This document shows positions 46,635-58,037 of a stretch of 64,000 bases of DNA, in pieces. A model generated the notes under the pieces. The model saw only the letters and a list, made by a program, of their open reading frames with translations, was not told the origin of the DNA and did no database searches. The position numbers were made by a program, and so were the translations under genes. The DNA is from Beroe forskalii (Eukaryota > Ctenophora > Nuda > Beroida > Beroidae), in NCBI GenBank assembly GCA_011033025.1, contig WFMF01000010.1, positions 963,163 through 1,027,162 of the forward strand, written 5' to 3'. The stretch's first letter is position 1; every line of letters begins with the position of its first letter.

Positions 46635-47207
46635 ATCGAAAAATATCTCTGGATTGATTAACAGTTAATTTACAATAAAATAACTTTTAATGATAGATAT
46701 TTAGAATCCAGCATGAATAACTTGATTACTCAGCAAAGAAATCATGAAAAACACCCCTAAAGCTGGAAGAGGTATCAGACTGATGATGTCTGCACCCCAC
46801 TCATTGTAGTGTGATGAATTTGGACCTTGCTGCTCACCACATGGAATTAAAGATAAAGATAAAGATAAAAATTTTTGCCTTTCGGCAACACAGCTCAAAT
46901 TCCAACTCCTCAACACACTATATCAGTCAGTTATGCACCCCTACAAGGTACTCATAGTAAGACTTAAAAACACTGACATTCAAATTCAATAAAAATAATT
47001 TAAAGTTAATTAGAATAAATTAAAGTAAATAATGAAAATGCAAAATAAGGTCCATATATACACATAAGGATTGAATTAAAACATAGCCAGTAAAGTTCTA
47101 CATTAAAATTATGATGCTATGAAGATTAAAAATGGCAAAAAGGTTCCCTCACCTTGAATGATTTAAAAATGAAAGAAAAGGGATTTAACAACAATAAAAT
47201 AAACCAC

Positions 47208-49142
47208 TCAATGCGAGAAAATGTTTATCCCCTTCCTTTTAGCTACGAAAGGATTCTCCAGCAAATAACTATTAAACTTTTCCATTCGACTCATGAAATT
47301 TGGGTTTCCTTCAATCTTATCTATGATTGACTGTGAAACATTCCAAAAGTTATCAATCGAGTTATCAGTAAAACAGTCACTTTTATACTTATTTAGATTA
47401 ATCTTGAAACTTTTAACATCATTAGAAGATTTAACATATGTTGGCAATTTATTCCAATAGTTTCTAATCCTTTCTGGAAGGAATGACTGTCTCAATTTAA
47501 AGATTTCATTGTCTACATTTGGTTTAGTTCTACTTAAGATATTATTTCCAGATCGTCCCATTTTAAAAACATCTCTTGCATAATCAACTTTACCCGTAAC
47601 AATTTTAAATGTTTCTATCAGGTCACCTCTAATTCGTTTCTCCCCAAGGGTAGTTAATTCCATCATCTCTAGTCTCTTACTATAAGGCAAAAGACCAATA
47701 TCATTTGCTAATCTAGTAAATCTTCTCTGTATGGATTCTAGCTCTAAAATAGTGCCCCAATTTCCATGACTAGCAGCAGGTGACCATAACTGGACACAGT
47801 ATTCTAACTTTGGGCGTATAATAGTCTTATAGATACGTGATAAAATCTTATGATCCCTATTTATTATGTTCCTAGATATCCATCCAATGGTTCTGTTGGC
47901 TTCTTTTATGCAAGACTTAATATTCGAATCCCAGCATAAATCCTTACTCATTAGAACACCTAAATCTTTCTCTGTGTTAACTTCATTCATTAATATACCA
48001 TCCAGAAAATATTGATTACATGGATTATTGTTTTGGGTTAAGTGCATTACATGGCATTTTTCAGGATTGAATTTAAGTAGCCATAAAGATTCCCATCTTT
48101 GTAGCAGATTCAAATCATGGACAACTTCATATTTATCACTAGCATTAACAATCAATTTTAAGTCGTCAGCAAATAACTTTGTAAAGTTCTTTACCCCATC
48201 TGGCAGGTCATTGATGAACAACACAAAGAGCAAGGGACCTAAAACAGATCCCTGAGGGACTCCAGAAAGGACATCCCTAAAGCTAGAATAGCAACCACGA
48301 ACACTTGTTCTCAATGTTCTGCCAGAAAGAAAGTCAGCTATAATATCTAAGAGATGACCATTGACTCCATAATTTTCTAGCTTGGTTAACAGACGGTAGT
48401 GGGGAACAGAGTCAAAGGCTTTCCAAAAGTTGAAGTAAAAGATATCAACGGGATAGCCATGTTCAAGCATGTTTAGAATGGAGTCAACGGTTTCTAACAA
48501 ATTAGAGAAGCAAGATTTCCCTTCGACAAAACCATGTTGATTTTCATTTATTTTCCCCTCTACTTTCTTAAGGATATGCTTCCTCAGAAACTTTTCATAT
48601 ATCTTGCATAAAATACAAGTTAAAGACACTGGCCTATAATTTAGTGGATCCAATTTAGAGTCTTTCTCGTGAAGAGCTACTACATTTGCAGTTTTCCATA
48701 TGCTAGGAATCTTTTTCTGCTCAATACACATATTAAAAAGAAATGTAATGCTTTTAATGAAACTGGTATTATCTGCCAAAGAATTTAACAGCTTTGGGTG
48801 AATGTTATCTGGACCAAAACTCTTGTAGGTATCAAGGCCTTTCAGTTCAGTATAAACTTCCTTTTCATCAATCATAATTACATCATCAGTATCTAAATTA
48901 TTTTCACTTGAGTTATAACAACACTCTGGAAGTGGGCCAAAAGGTTCTCGCACAAAAACAGAAGAAAAAGCATCAGCAAAGCACTCTGCTGTCTCAAAAT
49001 CATTCATAGTCATGGAGCCCAATTGTCTATCCTTCCTCAGTGTGGTTACAATTGACTTAACTTTGCGTCTACTACGAAGATATGAGTAAAATGCCTTAGA
49101 GTTATGTTTCAAATCGTTTTCAAATCGTGATAACCTTCTCAT
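47208..49142 (-). pseudogene. LINE ORF2, reverse transcriptase part
   Basis: 644 residues open from the first ATG of this frame. RT motifs in order: NYRPVSLTCILCKIYEKF, NQHGFVEGKSC, AFDSVPHYRLL, GVPQGSVLGPLLFVLFINDL, LFADDLKLI (catalytic DD) and KDLGVLMSKD, then the C-terminal LPERIRNYWNKLPTYV. Compared with the endonuclease part, one TGA stop and one frame change (near 49140-49150, RRLSRF) separate the two halves. ORF2 is therefore interrupted, though otherwise little decayed, which suggests a young insertion. Confidence 0.9.
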
Positions 49143-49254
49143 ACTTCAACTTAGCCTTGGTTTCTAAATTAGAAAATTCCTGGCTCTTATATAGTGCAAA
49201 ATTCAAGTTATTTTTGCAAGGTACATTATCAAAGGTACTCCAAGCTTTACTTTT

Positions 49255-50325
49255 TCATTTTAGAGCCCTTTTCAAAGAATTGTTAATCCATGGCATACTA
49301 TAACTGTCAGAATTACATAACTTATCTGTTTCTACTTGAGGGATTTTTTCAGTTATTTTTGACAACTTTTCATAAACTTCTCCCCATAATTCTTCAATAG
49401 ATGAAGCATTTGGATCAGTATTAAACTCCCAATCCACTTCATATGACATTTTAAGAATGTCTTCAGTGTCCATACTTGACCATTTTCTTTTTACATCATC
49501 TATTTCAAAACAGTGATTTCTATCTGGTTGAAAAATACTTAAATTAACTACAATAGATGCATGATCACTATTTCCAAGAGGATGAGATACTTCAAATTCA
49601 TTGATTAAAGAGTCATCTGTACAAAACACTTGATCAATAGTTGATTCTTGGATGGCTTGTCCAACTTTTCTTCTGCGTGTTATTTCATCAGTAATTAACC
49701 AAGATAATCCATTGTCATGGATTATTTCCAATAGATCCTGCTGCAACACAATGTTTTTGTTTATAGAATGCCCAGAGCCAGCAACATTTCCTGATAGCCA
49801 TGATATATTTGGGCAGTTAAAATCACCCAGAATAAGCTTCTCAATATCTTCCCCTCTAAAAGGAGAAATTTTAGAAGCAAAATATTCCAAAAATCTCTGA
49901 TTCTGCCTCTCATTCAATGATGCTGACCTATACATACAACCAATCAGTAATTTTCCAATGTCAGTTTTGATAACTACAGATACAGAATCCAAACCATTGT
50001 CATAGCTTCCTTCAACAACATGGATACCATTTTTGATGTATATTACAGATCCGCCACCTTCACTGATTAACTTGCTTTTATTTTTGCTCCTATCAAGCTT
50101 AAAGTTTCTATTCCCAACAAATGCACTAAAGCCAGGGATTTCAATTTCAGCTTTCACAAGCTCATCACTGAAAAATGTTTCTGTAATACAGATGATGTCA
50201 AAGTTCTTTGAATCAATCAACATCTTTAGTTCTGATAGTTTCCCATACAAACTGTTGGCATTTGTGTAGTATAGCTTCAGACTATCTTTCTTCTTAAATT
50301 CAGGTCCATTACCATTATTAGCCAC
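49255..50325 (-). pseudogene. LINE ORF2, apurinic endonuclease part
   Basis: 356 residues of an EEP-family endonuclease: YYTNANSLYGKLSEL, DIICITETFFSDE (metal-binding E), LILGDFNCPNISW (GDFN) and the catalytic SDHASIVV (SDH). The frame ends at a TGA after NNSLKRALK. Homologous sequence continues past it toward the RT. Confidence 0.9.
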
Positions 50326-50330
50326 TTTTT

Positions 50331-50600
50331 CTATTGGCTTGTTTCCATTATCCTTTCCCGCAACTTCATCCGCTTCCTTCTCTCCTGTCTCAGAAAAAAT
50401 TTGGCCTCTCTGTCAGCACGGCACAAATCCTCATTTATCCAATGATCTCCACACCTGAATCCCTTTCCTCCATTATGCCAGTATACTGCGTTGGTCACAT
50501 CTTTCAGGACAACTACTAGGGGTCTAGGTAGTATTTGACCCTCAGCATCTTTTTTGACCTTGCCTGCCCGAAAGCAACTTGAGATATCTTTCTGGTCCAT
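50331..50600 (-). pseudogene. LINE ORF1, 3' fragment
   Basis: 89 residues with SCFRAGKVKKDAEG, RPLVVVLKD and DLCRADREAKFFLRQERRKR, the basic C-terminal region typical of CR1-type ORF1 proteins. The upstream part is missing because of 5' truncation. It ends just before the ORF2 start. Confidence 0.65.
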
Positions 50601-50712
50601 GCCTACTTTTTCAGAGCATAAAAAGGGACCATGTTGGAATTCAAGCTAAGAGAAGGAGAATTACCAGTGTCCTCTTTTGCACACAGCACCTGCCATTGTT
50701 TCACTCCTCAAA

Positions 50713-51648
50713 GATTCGTATTCCACTGGGCTTCACTCTGAGAAATATTCACCAACTGACCAGTAGTGTGCTATAAATATATATTATATATCAAACAGTA
50801 CACTTATTACCTTATCTACATAGCAGGTTTACCTACCACTCTTCAGATTATTTTCCAATGGCCAACATAGGTTACCCACCACAGAAGACAGCATTTCAAA
50901 CCACTTTTTGTGCTTTCTGATCCCATTCTTTCCAGTTGGGTTCTCGCCCTTTTGCAACTTTTGTGATAGGCATTATTCCTAGTTGAATAAATCAGTTATA
51001 TCAAAATGACTAATTTTAGAGCACCTAGATATTATTTACAAATTTCAATTCAATTATAAAATTTTACAGCACAGTAACTCAAATATATTCCCTTGATATA
51101 TAAAGAAGCTGCTGAATGCTGGGTTGTACCTTAAGTGATCATATTATGGCTGTTATTATTTATATTGCTTAACATGTTAGTAAACTAGTGTTTAAAACAG
51201 ATAACATGGACATTCAATCATAATAACATTAGGCATATAATTAGGCATATGTCAATTAGTACCAGACAGCATAAGTCTATAGGTAAACAATAACACAATA
51301 AAGAAAACCTGATATAAGACCCTGGTATATTGGTATAAAAATCCCAACCTAAATCCACAAAATAAAGAATGATTGTTTTTCAAGACATCAATAGTAGCAA
51401 GGCAATGCTAATAAATAAATAAAACATATTAGAACCAACAATAATGAATAAAAGCCTATTATATGATGAGAATTTATCTAATCAGATGGAATGACCGTAC
51501 ATAGCATGCAAAAGAGTACTCTGGTTAGACTTTTAGGGTAATGTGAATCTGATCATTAAATGCAATAATTCCTCTATGAGGCGGAGAAAAGTCTTGATGG
51601 CAGATTGATGTCTTGAAGAAATTGCTCTTTATTTTATGATCCTATTAA
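50713..51648. other. Spacer, left part
   Basis: AT-rich sequence just beyond the left-arm breakpoint. ATCCACAAAATAAAGAAT at 51351 recurs at 57771, in the same rather than inverted orientation. No gene. Confidence 0.45.
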
Positions 51649-51649
51649 G

Positions 51650-52800
51650 TGTCGAAATTACTAAACACACTGTCCCATAGGGAATCGCCCAGCGCGTACA
51701 CACACCTATGCTATGCAAGCTTAGGAAATTCCTATGCCCGCATAGGTGTGTGTACGCGCGCGGCGCTTCCCTGTTCTGGGGAAGCGCGCCGCGCAATGCA
51801 GACAGGGATATACGTGTTTAGCAACTTAGAAAATATAAATCTTTGCCCTAATGCCCCAACCAGGACCCTGGTTTCGCACACGGATCGCATTGCATTGCAA
51901 TTGTGCAGCACACGGTTCCTAAGCCCGCATAGGTGTGTGTACGCGAGCGGCGCGCAACGCAGACAGGGATATACGTGTTTAGCAAAGCGCACGGCAACTT
52001 TGAGGGGATGAAACGATAGCGCGCATGGCGCGGGCGCACGGAAAAGAAGGCTCTGGTTTCAGTCTAATATAAGTATTAGAGTAACACGTTCGCGCAACGC
52101 TTCTGGTGAAGCGTAATTCCTAAGCCCGCATAGGTCAAAGGTGTGCCTATGTCATGTTCCTATAAGCCCGCTTAGGAGTATGTACTTACCACATGTTACG
52201 TGTCCCTGTTTGTTCGCGCTTACGGCTTACGCGCGCTTTTCGTAGAAAAGCCTTTTCTCTGAAGAGCCTCTTCTCTGAAGAGGCGCGCTTGCGCGCGCAA
52301 AATAAGGCTCCGTAACATGGAGTAAAGTGAGTACGCACCGCACGCTTTCCGCTAAGGAAGAGCGCCGCGCGACGAAAACAGTGGTATAAGTGTTTAGCAA
52401 GTGCATATCCGTTGCGCATATCCGTTCCCGGTTGATCTGAGGAAGCGCACCGCGCGTCAGCGTACCGCAAACTTAAACATTGCTCAACACGTATACCCCT
52501 GTTATCGCTTATCGTCGCGCGCGGCGCGTGCGCTTCCTAAAGCCTAAGCCCGCATAGGTGTTTGTACGCGCCGCGCGCGAGCCACACAGGGATATACGTG
52601 TTTAGCAACGCGCGCAAGTACACACACCTACGGGGGCTTAGAAAACTTAAATAGGGAAATACATGTTTAGCGAAATGAAGTGCGCCGCGCCGCGCAATAC
52701 GAACGTAACAGGGGTTACCACATGTTACGTGTCCCTGTTTGTACAGGGCCACGCAACAATGGTAAGATTCGCTCCTCAGCTCGGGGCGCATATTTTACGC
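51650..52800. repeat. GC-rich cluster of short interspersed repeats
   Basis: Two words recur, some inverted. One is CCCGCATAGGTGTGTGTACG (near 51735, 51922, 52120, 52548). The other is GGGATATACGTGTTTAGCAA (near 51808, 51967, 52590, with variants near 52385 and 52655 and an inverted form near 52485). They are joined by CGCGCGC-rich links, and CCACATGTTACGTGTCCCTG appears twice (52188, 52718). No coding sense. It contrasts sharply with the AT-rich flanks. Confidence 0.7.
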
Positions 52801-53189
52801 CCCTATTAAGTGATTCAACCATATTTGGGCATTAATTGTTTGAGTGCGCGCGTCGTACGCCGCGCTCTAGGTTGAGAGTCACTCTAGCAGAGATGACCAT
52901 ATTTTGAGATCCTCCAAATCGCGTTGGATAAAGTGATGACGTAGGTCAGGTTTAACAGGCGTTCCTTGAAATAATTGTCAGGTGATACCCATATATGGAA
53001 TAAACTATCTGCTGAGCACTAGAGTGAGGAATGTGTCCGGCTTTCCATAAACAGTTGATGTTTTTACGCAGTTCGTTGCTACTCATTACTTCATTAAATT
53101 ATTTGTTTTGTGTGGCCATCGGCTCTTTCTACTTTTCTAACCGTTTTGATATTTGCTAATTTTGATATTTGCTTGTGAGATGTGACTCT

Positions 53190-56100
53190 GTGGGCCCGGC
53201 TATATCTACCCCATTTGATTATGCTTGCTGCAGGAGACTCTGTTGGCCCGGCTCTATCTACCCCATTTGATTATGCTTGCTGCAGGAGACTCTGTGAGCC
53301 CGGCTCTATTTACTCCATTTGATTATACTTGCTGCAGGAGACTCTGTGTGCCCGGCTCTATCTGCTCCATTTGATTATGCTTGCTGTAGTTGACTCTGTG
53401 TGCCCGGCTCTATCTACTCCATTTGATTATGCTTGCTGTAGTTGACTCTGTGTGCCCGGCTCTATCTACTCCATTTGATTATGCTTGCTGCAGTTGACTC
53501 TGTGGGCCCGGCTCTATCTACCCCATTTGATTATGCTTGCTGCAGGAGACTCTGTGGGCCCGGCTCTATCTACTCCATTTAATTATGCTTGCTGCAGGAG
53601 ACTCTGTGGGCCCGGCTCTGTCTACTCCATTTAATTATGCTTGCTGCAGGAGACTCTGTGTGCCCGGCTCTATCTACTCCATTTAATTATGCTTGCTGCA
53701 GGAGACTCTGTGGGCCCGGCTCTATCTACTCCATTTGATTATGCTTGCTGCAGGAGACTCTGTGGGCCCGGCTCTATCTACTCCATTTGATTATGCTTGC
53801 TGCAAGTGACTCTGTGTGCCCGGCTCTATCTACTCCATTTGATTATGCTTGCTGCAGGAGACTCTGTGGGCCCGGCTCTATCTGCTCCATTTGATTATGC
53901 TTGCTGCAGGAGACTCTGTGGGCCCGGCTCTATCTACTCCATTTGATTATGCTTGCTGCAGGAGACTCTGTGGGCCCGGCTCTATCTACTCCATTTGATT
54001 ATGCTTGCTGCAGGAGACTCTGTGGGCCCGGCTCTATTTACTCCATTTGATTATGCTTGCTGCAGGAGACTCTGTGGGCCCGGCTCTATCTACTCCATTT
54101 GATTATGCTTGCTGCAGGAGACTCTGTGGGCCCGGCTCTATCTACTCCATTTGATTATGCTTGCTGCAGGAGACTCTGTGGGCCCGGCTCTATCTACTCC
54201 ATTTGATTATGCTTGCTGCAGGAGACTCTGTGGGCCCGGCTCTGTCTACTCCATTTGATTATGCTTGCTGCAGGAGACTCTGTGTGCCCGGCTCTATCTA
54301 CTCCATTTGATTATGCTTGCTGCAGGAAACTCTGTGGGCCCGGCTCTATCTACTCCATTTGATTATGCTTGCTGCAGGAGACTCTGTGGGCCCGGCTCTA
54401 TCTACTCCATTTGATTATGCTTGCTGCAGGAGACTCTGTGGGCCCGGCTCTATCTACTCCATTTGATTATGCTTGTTGCAGGAGACTCTGTATGCCCGGC
54501 TCTGTTTCCCGGCTCTATTACTCCATTTGATTATGCTTGCTGCAGGAGAATCTGTGTGGACCCGGCTCTATTACTACCCCATTTGATTATGCTTGCTGCA
54601 GGAGACTCTGTGTGCCCCGCTCTATCTACCCCATTTGATTATGCTTGCTGCAGGAGACTCTGTGGGCCCGGCTCTATCTACTCCATTTGATTATGCTTGC
54701 TGCAGGAGACTCTGTGGGCCCGGCTCTATTTACTGAAAATTTCATTAATGCTTGCAGGAAAGACTCTGTGGGCCCGGCTCTATTTACCCCCATTTGATTA
54801 TGCTTGCTGCAAAATTGACTCTGTGGGCCCGGCTATGATCTAAAACATTTGATTATGCTTGCTGCAGGATCTGTGGGCCCGGCTCTATCTTCCCCATTTG
54901 ATTATGCTTGCTGCAGGTTCTCTATGCTGCTACCCATTTGATTATGCTTGCTGCAGGAGACTCTGTGGGCCCGGCTCTATCTACTCCATTTGATTATGCA
55001 TTTGATTATGCTTTTGCTGCAGGAGACTCTGTGGGCCCGGCTCTATCTACCCATTTGATTTGATTATGCTTGATGCCCGAGAGGTCTTTGATTATGCTTG
55101 CCCAGGAGCTCTGTGGGCCCGGGAATCTACATTTGATTATGCTTGCTGCAGGAGACTCTGTGGGCCCGGCTCTATTATGCTTGCTGCACTCTGTGGGCCC
55201 GGCTCTATCTACTCCATTTTGGGTTCCGCTGCAGGAGACTCTGTGGGCCCGGCTCTATCTACCCCATTTGATTATGCTTGCTGCAGGAGACTCTGGGGGA
55301 CCAAGTGATTTCTGGCTCTTTCTAGTGGATTTGGGGGCCTCAGGGCAGGAGACTCTGTGTGCCCGGCTCTATCTGTTTGATTATGCTTGCTGCAGGATGA
55401 CTCTGTGGGCCCGGCTCTATCTACCCCATTTGATTATGCTTGCTGCAGGTGACTCTGTGGAGACTCTATCTACCCATTTGATTATGCTTGCTATCTGTGT
55501 GCCCGGCTCTATCTACCATTTGATTATGCTTGCTGCAGGAGAATCTGAAACTGTGGGCCCTTGCTCTATCTTTGTCCATTTGATTATGCTTGCTGCAGGA
55601 AACTCTGTGGGCCCGGCTCTATCTACCCCATTTGATTATGCTTGCTTTCAGGAAATGGCCCGGCTCTATCTACTCCCATTTGATTATGCTTGGCAGGGAC
55701 TCTGTGGGCCCGGCTCTATCTACCCCATTTGATTATGCTGCTTGCTGCAGGAGATTCTGTGTGCAGGAGCCTGGCTCTATCTAATCCATTTGATTATGCT
55801 TGCTGCAGGTGACTCTGTGGGCCCGGCTCTATCTACCCCATTTGATTATGCTTGCTGCAGGTGACTCTGTGTGCCCGACTCTATCTACCCCATTTGATTA
55901 TGCTTAATGCTGCAGGAGAATCTGTGTGCCCGGCTCTGTCTAGTCCATTTAATTATATGCTTGCTGCAGGAGAATCTGTGGGCCCGGCTCTATTTACTCC
56001 ATTTGATTATGCTTGCTGCAGGACTCTCTGTGTGCCCGGCTCTATCTACTCCATTTGATTTTGCTTGGTGCAGCAGGTGGCTCTGTGATTATGCCCGGCT

Positions 56101-57400
56101 CTATCTTGTATCCCGGCATTTGATTATGCTTGCTGCAGGACTCTGTGTGCCCGGCTCTATCTACTCCATTTGATTATGCTTGCTGCAGGAGACTCTGTGT
56201 GCCCGGCTCTATCTAATCCATTTGATTATGCTTGCTGCAGGTGACTCTGGCCTGTGGGCCCGGCTCTGTCTACTCCATTTGATTATACTTGTTGCAGGAG
56301 ACTCTGTGTGCCCGGCTCTGTCTAGTCCATTTAATTATGCTTGCTGCCAGGAGACTCTGTGGACCCGGCTCTATTTACTCCATTTGATTATGCTTGCTGC
56401 AGGAGACTCTGTGTGCCCGGCTCTATCTACTCCATTTGATTTTGCTTGCTGCAGGAGACTCCGTGTGCCCGGCTTTATCTACTCCATTTGATTATGCTTG
56501 CTGCAGGAGACTCTGTGTGCCCGGCTCTATCTACTCCATTTGATTATGCTTGCTGCAGGAGACTCTGTGGGCCCGGCTCTGTCTACTCCATTTGATTATA
56601 CTTGTTGCAGGAGACTCTGTGTGCCCGGCTCTATCAACTCCATGTGATTATGCTTGCTGCAGGAGACTCTGTGTGCCCGGCTCCATCTAATCCATTTGAT
56701 TATGCTTGCTGCAGGTGACTCTGTGGGCCCGGCTCTATCTACCCCATTTGATTATGCTTGCTGCATGAGGTGACTCTGTGTGCCCGACTCTATGAACCCC
56801 ATTTGATTATGCTTAATGCTGCAGGAGAATCTGTGTGCCCGGCTCTGTCTAGGCTCTGTCTACCCAGCTCATTTAGTCCATTTAATTATGCTTGCTGCAG
56901 GACTCTGTGTGCCTCGGACCTGTCTACTCCATTCTACTCCATTTGATTATGCTTGCTGCAGGACTCTGTGTGCCCGGCTCTGTCTACTCCATTTGATTTT
57001 GCTTGCTGCAGGAGACTCCGTGTGCCCGGCTTTATCTACTCCATTTGATTATGCTTGCTGCAGGAGACTCTGTGTGCCCGGCTCTATCTAATCCATTTGA
57101 TTATGCTTGCTGCAGGTGACTCTGGCCTGTGGGCCCGGCTCTGTCTACTCCATTTGATTATACTTGTTGCAGGAGACTCTGTGTGCCCGGCTCTATCTAC
57201 TCCATTTGATAGTGCTTGCTGCAGGTGACTCTGGCCTGTGGGCCCGGCTCCATCTGCCCCATTTAATTATGCTTGCTGCTTGTGACTCTTTGGGCCTGGC
57301 TCTATCTACTCCATTTGATTTAGCTAATTGCTTGTGAATCTGTGAGCACCGGCTCCTTGTACCCCGTTTGATTATGCTTGCTGCTCGTGAGCACCGGCTC
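53190..57400 (+). repeat. 52-bp satellite array, about 80 copies
   Basis: Unit: GACTCTGTGGGCCCGGCTCT, ATCTACTCCATTTGATTATG, CTTGCTGCAGGA. The part up to about 54700 is regular (two-base variants GGG/TGC and GGAGA/GTTGA). From there to 57400 the units are shortened, fused and indel-rich. Common sites inside the unit are GGGCCC and CTGCAG. The unit is not a multiple of three, so the long open frames here rotate through the repeat and are not genes. Confidence 0.95.
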
Positions 57401-57858
57401 TTTTTACTGCATAATGACATATCGCAGCCGCGATGCAATTCATGTTATGTAAACCATCCACGCTGAATCCAATGCGCGGGATATTTTCAGCGCGCGCGAT
57501 AATTAGTTACGACGCGCATCGACTATTACCATTATGGTGGAGCCTTATTTTGCCTCTTCTGGAGGGTAGGGTAAAATCCTACTACCTGAGAGCTTCAGCA
57601 TGATTTCCTGCTTCGGCTTTTTGATAATTCGTGATTGTAATGTATCATGTGTTATTTTTTGTTGAATTTTCTGTACTATAAAAAAATAAGATATCATCTG
57701 ATAAAAGAAGAAAGAAGAAGATCTGATAAAAGCAACCACATATTACAAAATGTTGCAATTATTGCATTTTCCATCCACAAAATAAAGAATTATTTCTTCC
57801 AGACATAAATCTTCAAGACTGTTCTAAACTTAACCAGGTGCTAACACTGATTGGCTAA

Positions 57859-57886
57859 GTTTCACTCCTCTTTTGAGGAGTGAAAC
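57859..57886. repeat. Perfect 12-bp hairpin at the inverted-duplication breakpoint
   Basis: GTTTCACTCCTC, TTTT, GAGGAGTGAAAC. The right half is the outermost sequence shared with the left arm (50700-50712). The left half is an extra inverted copy present only on this side. Confidence 0.85.
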
Positions 57887-58037
57887 AACAGCAGGCGCCG
57901 TGTGCAAAAGAGGGCACAAATAATGAATTAGAGTAATTCTCCTTCGCTTAACTTGAATTCCAACATGGTCCCTTAAATGAGTAATTCAATGTGGTGAGCA
58001 GCAAGGTCCAAATTCATCACACGACAATGAGTGGGGT

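Larger units (their letters stand above)
46851..50623 (-). mobile_element. CR1-like LINE, near full-length ORF2, left arm only
   Basis: A 3.8-kb insertion absent from the right arm. There GAATTACTCATTTAAGGGAC continues uninterrupted, and a few of these bases are missing beside the insert. The minus-strand 3' end is a tandem ATCTTT microsatellite (46849-46870) after GTTGCCGAAAGGCAAAAA, the non-poly(A) tail style of several CR1/L2-type clades. It carries a 3' piece of ORF1 and an ORF2 with endonuclease and reverse transcriptase. It is 5' truncated within ORF1. Confidence 0.85.
39911..50712 (-). repeat. Inverted duplication, left arm
   Basis: This region, read in reverse, matches 57875-64000: ALG3, its 3' flank, and IFT70 exons and introns 1-7. 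The shared exons have equal lengths, with scattered substitutions. The arm also extends over the minisatellite to about 36268. Extra in this arm: the LINE (46851-50623), R1 (43567-44873) and an insertion in IFT70 intron 3 (41716-42430). Homology stops near TTTCACTCCTC at about 50700-50712. Confidence 0.9.

Noticed and set aside
53200-57100. Long plus-strand open frames with repeated LAAGDSVCPALSTPF-type peptides
   Set aside because: They come from the 52-bp satellite read in rotating frames; the unit is not a multiple of three and the peptides have no domain.
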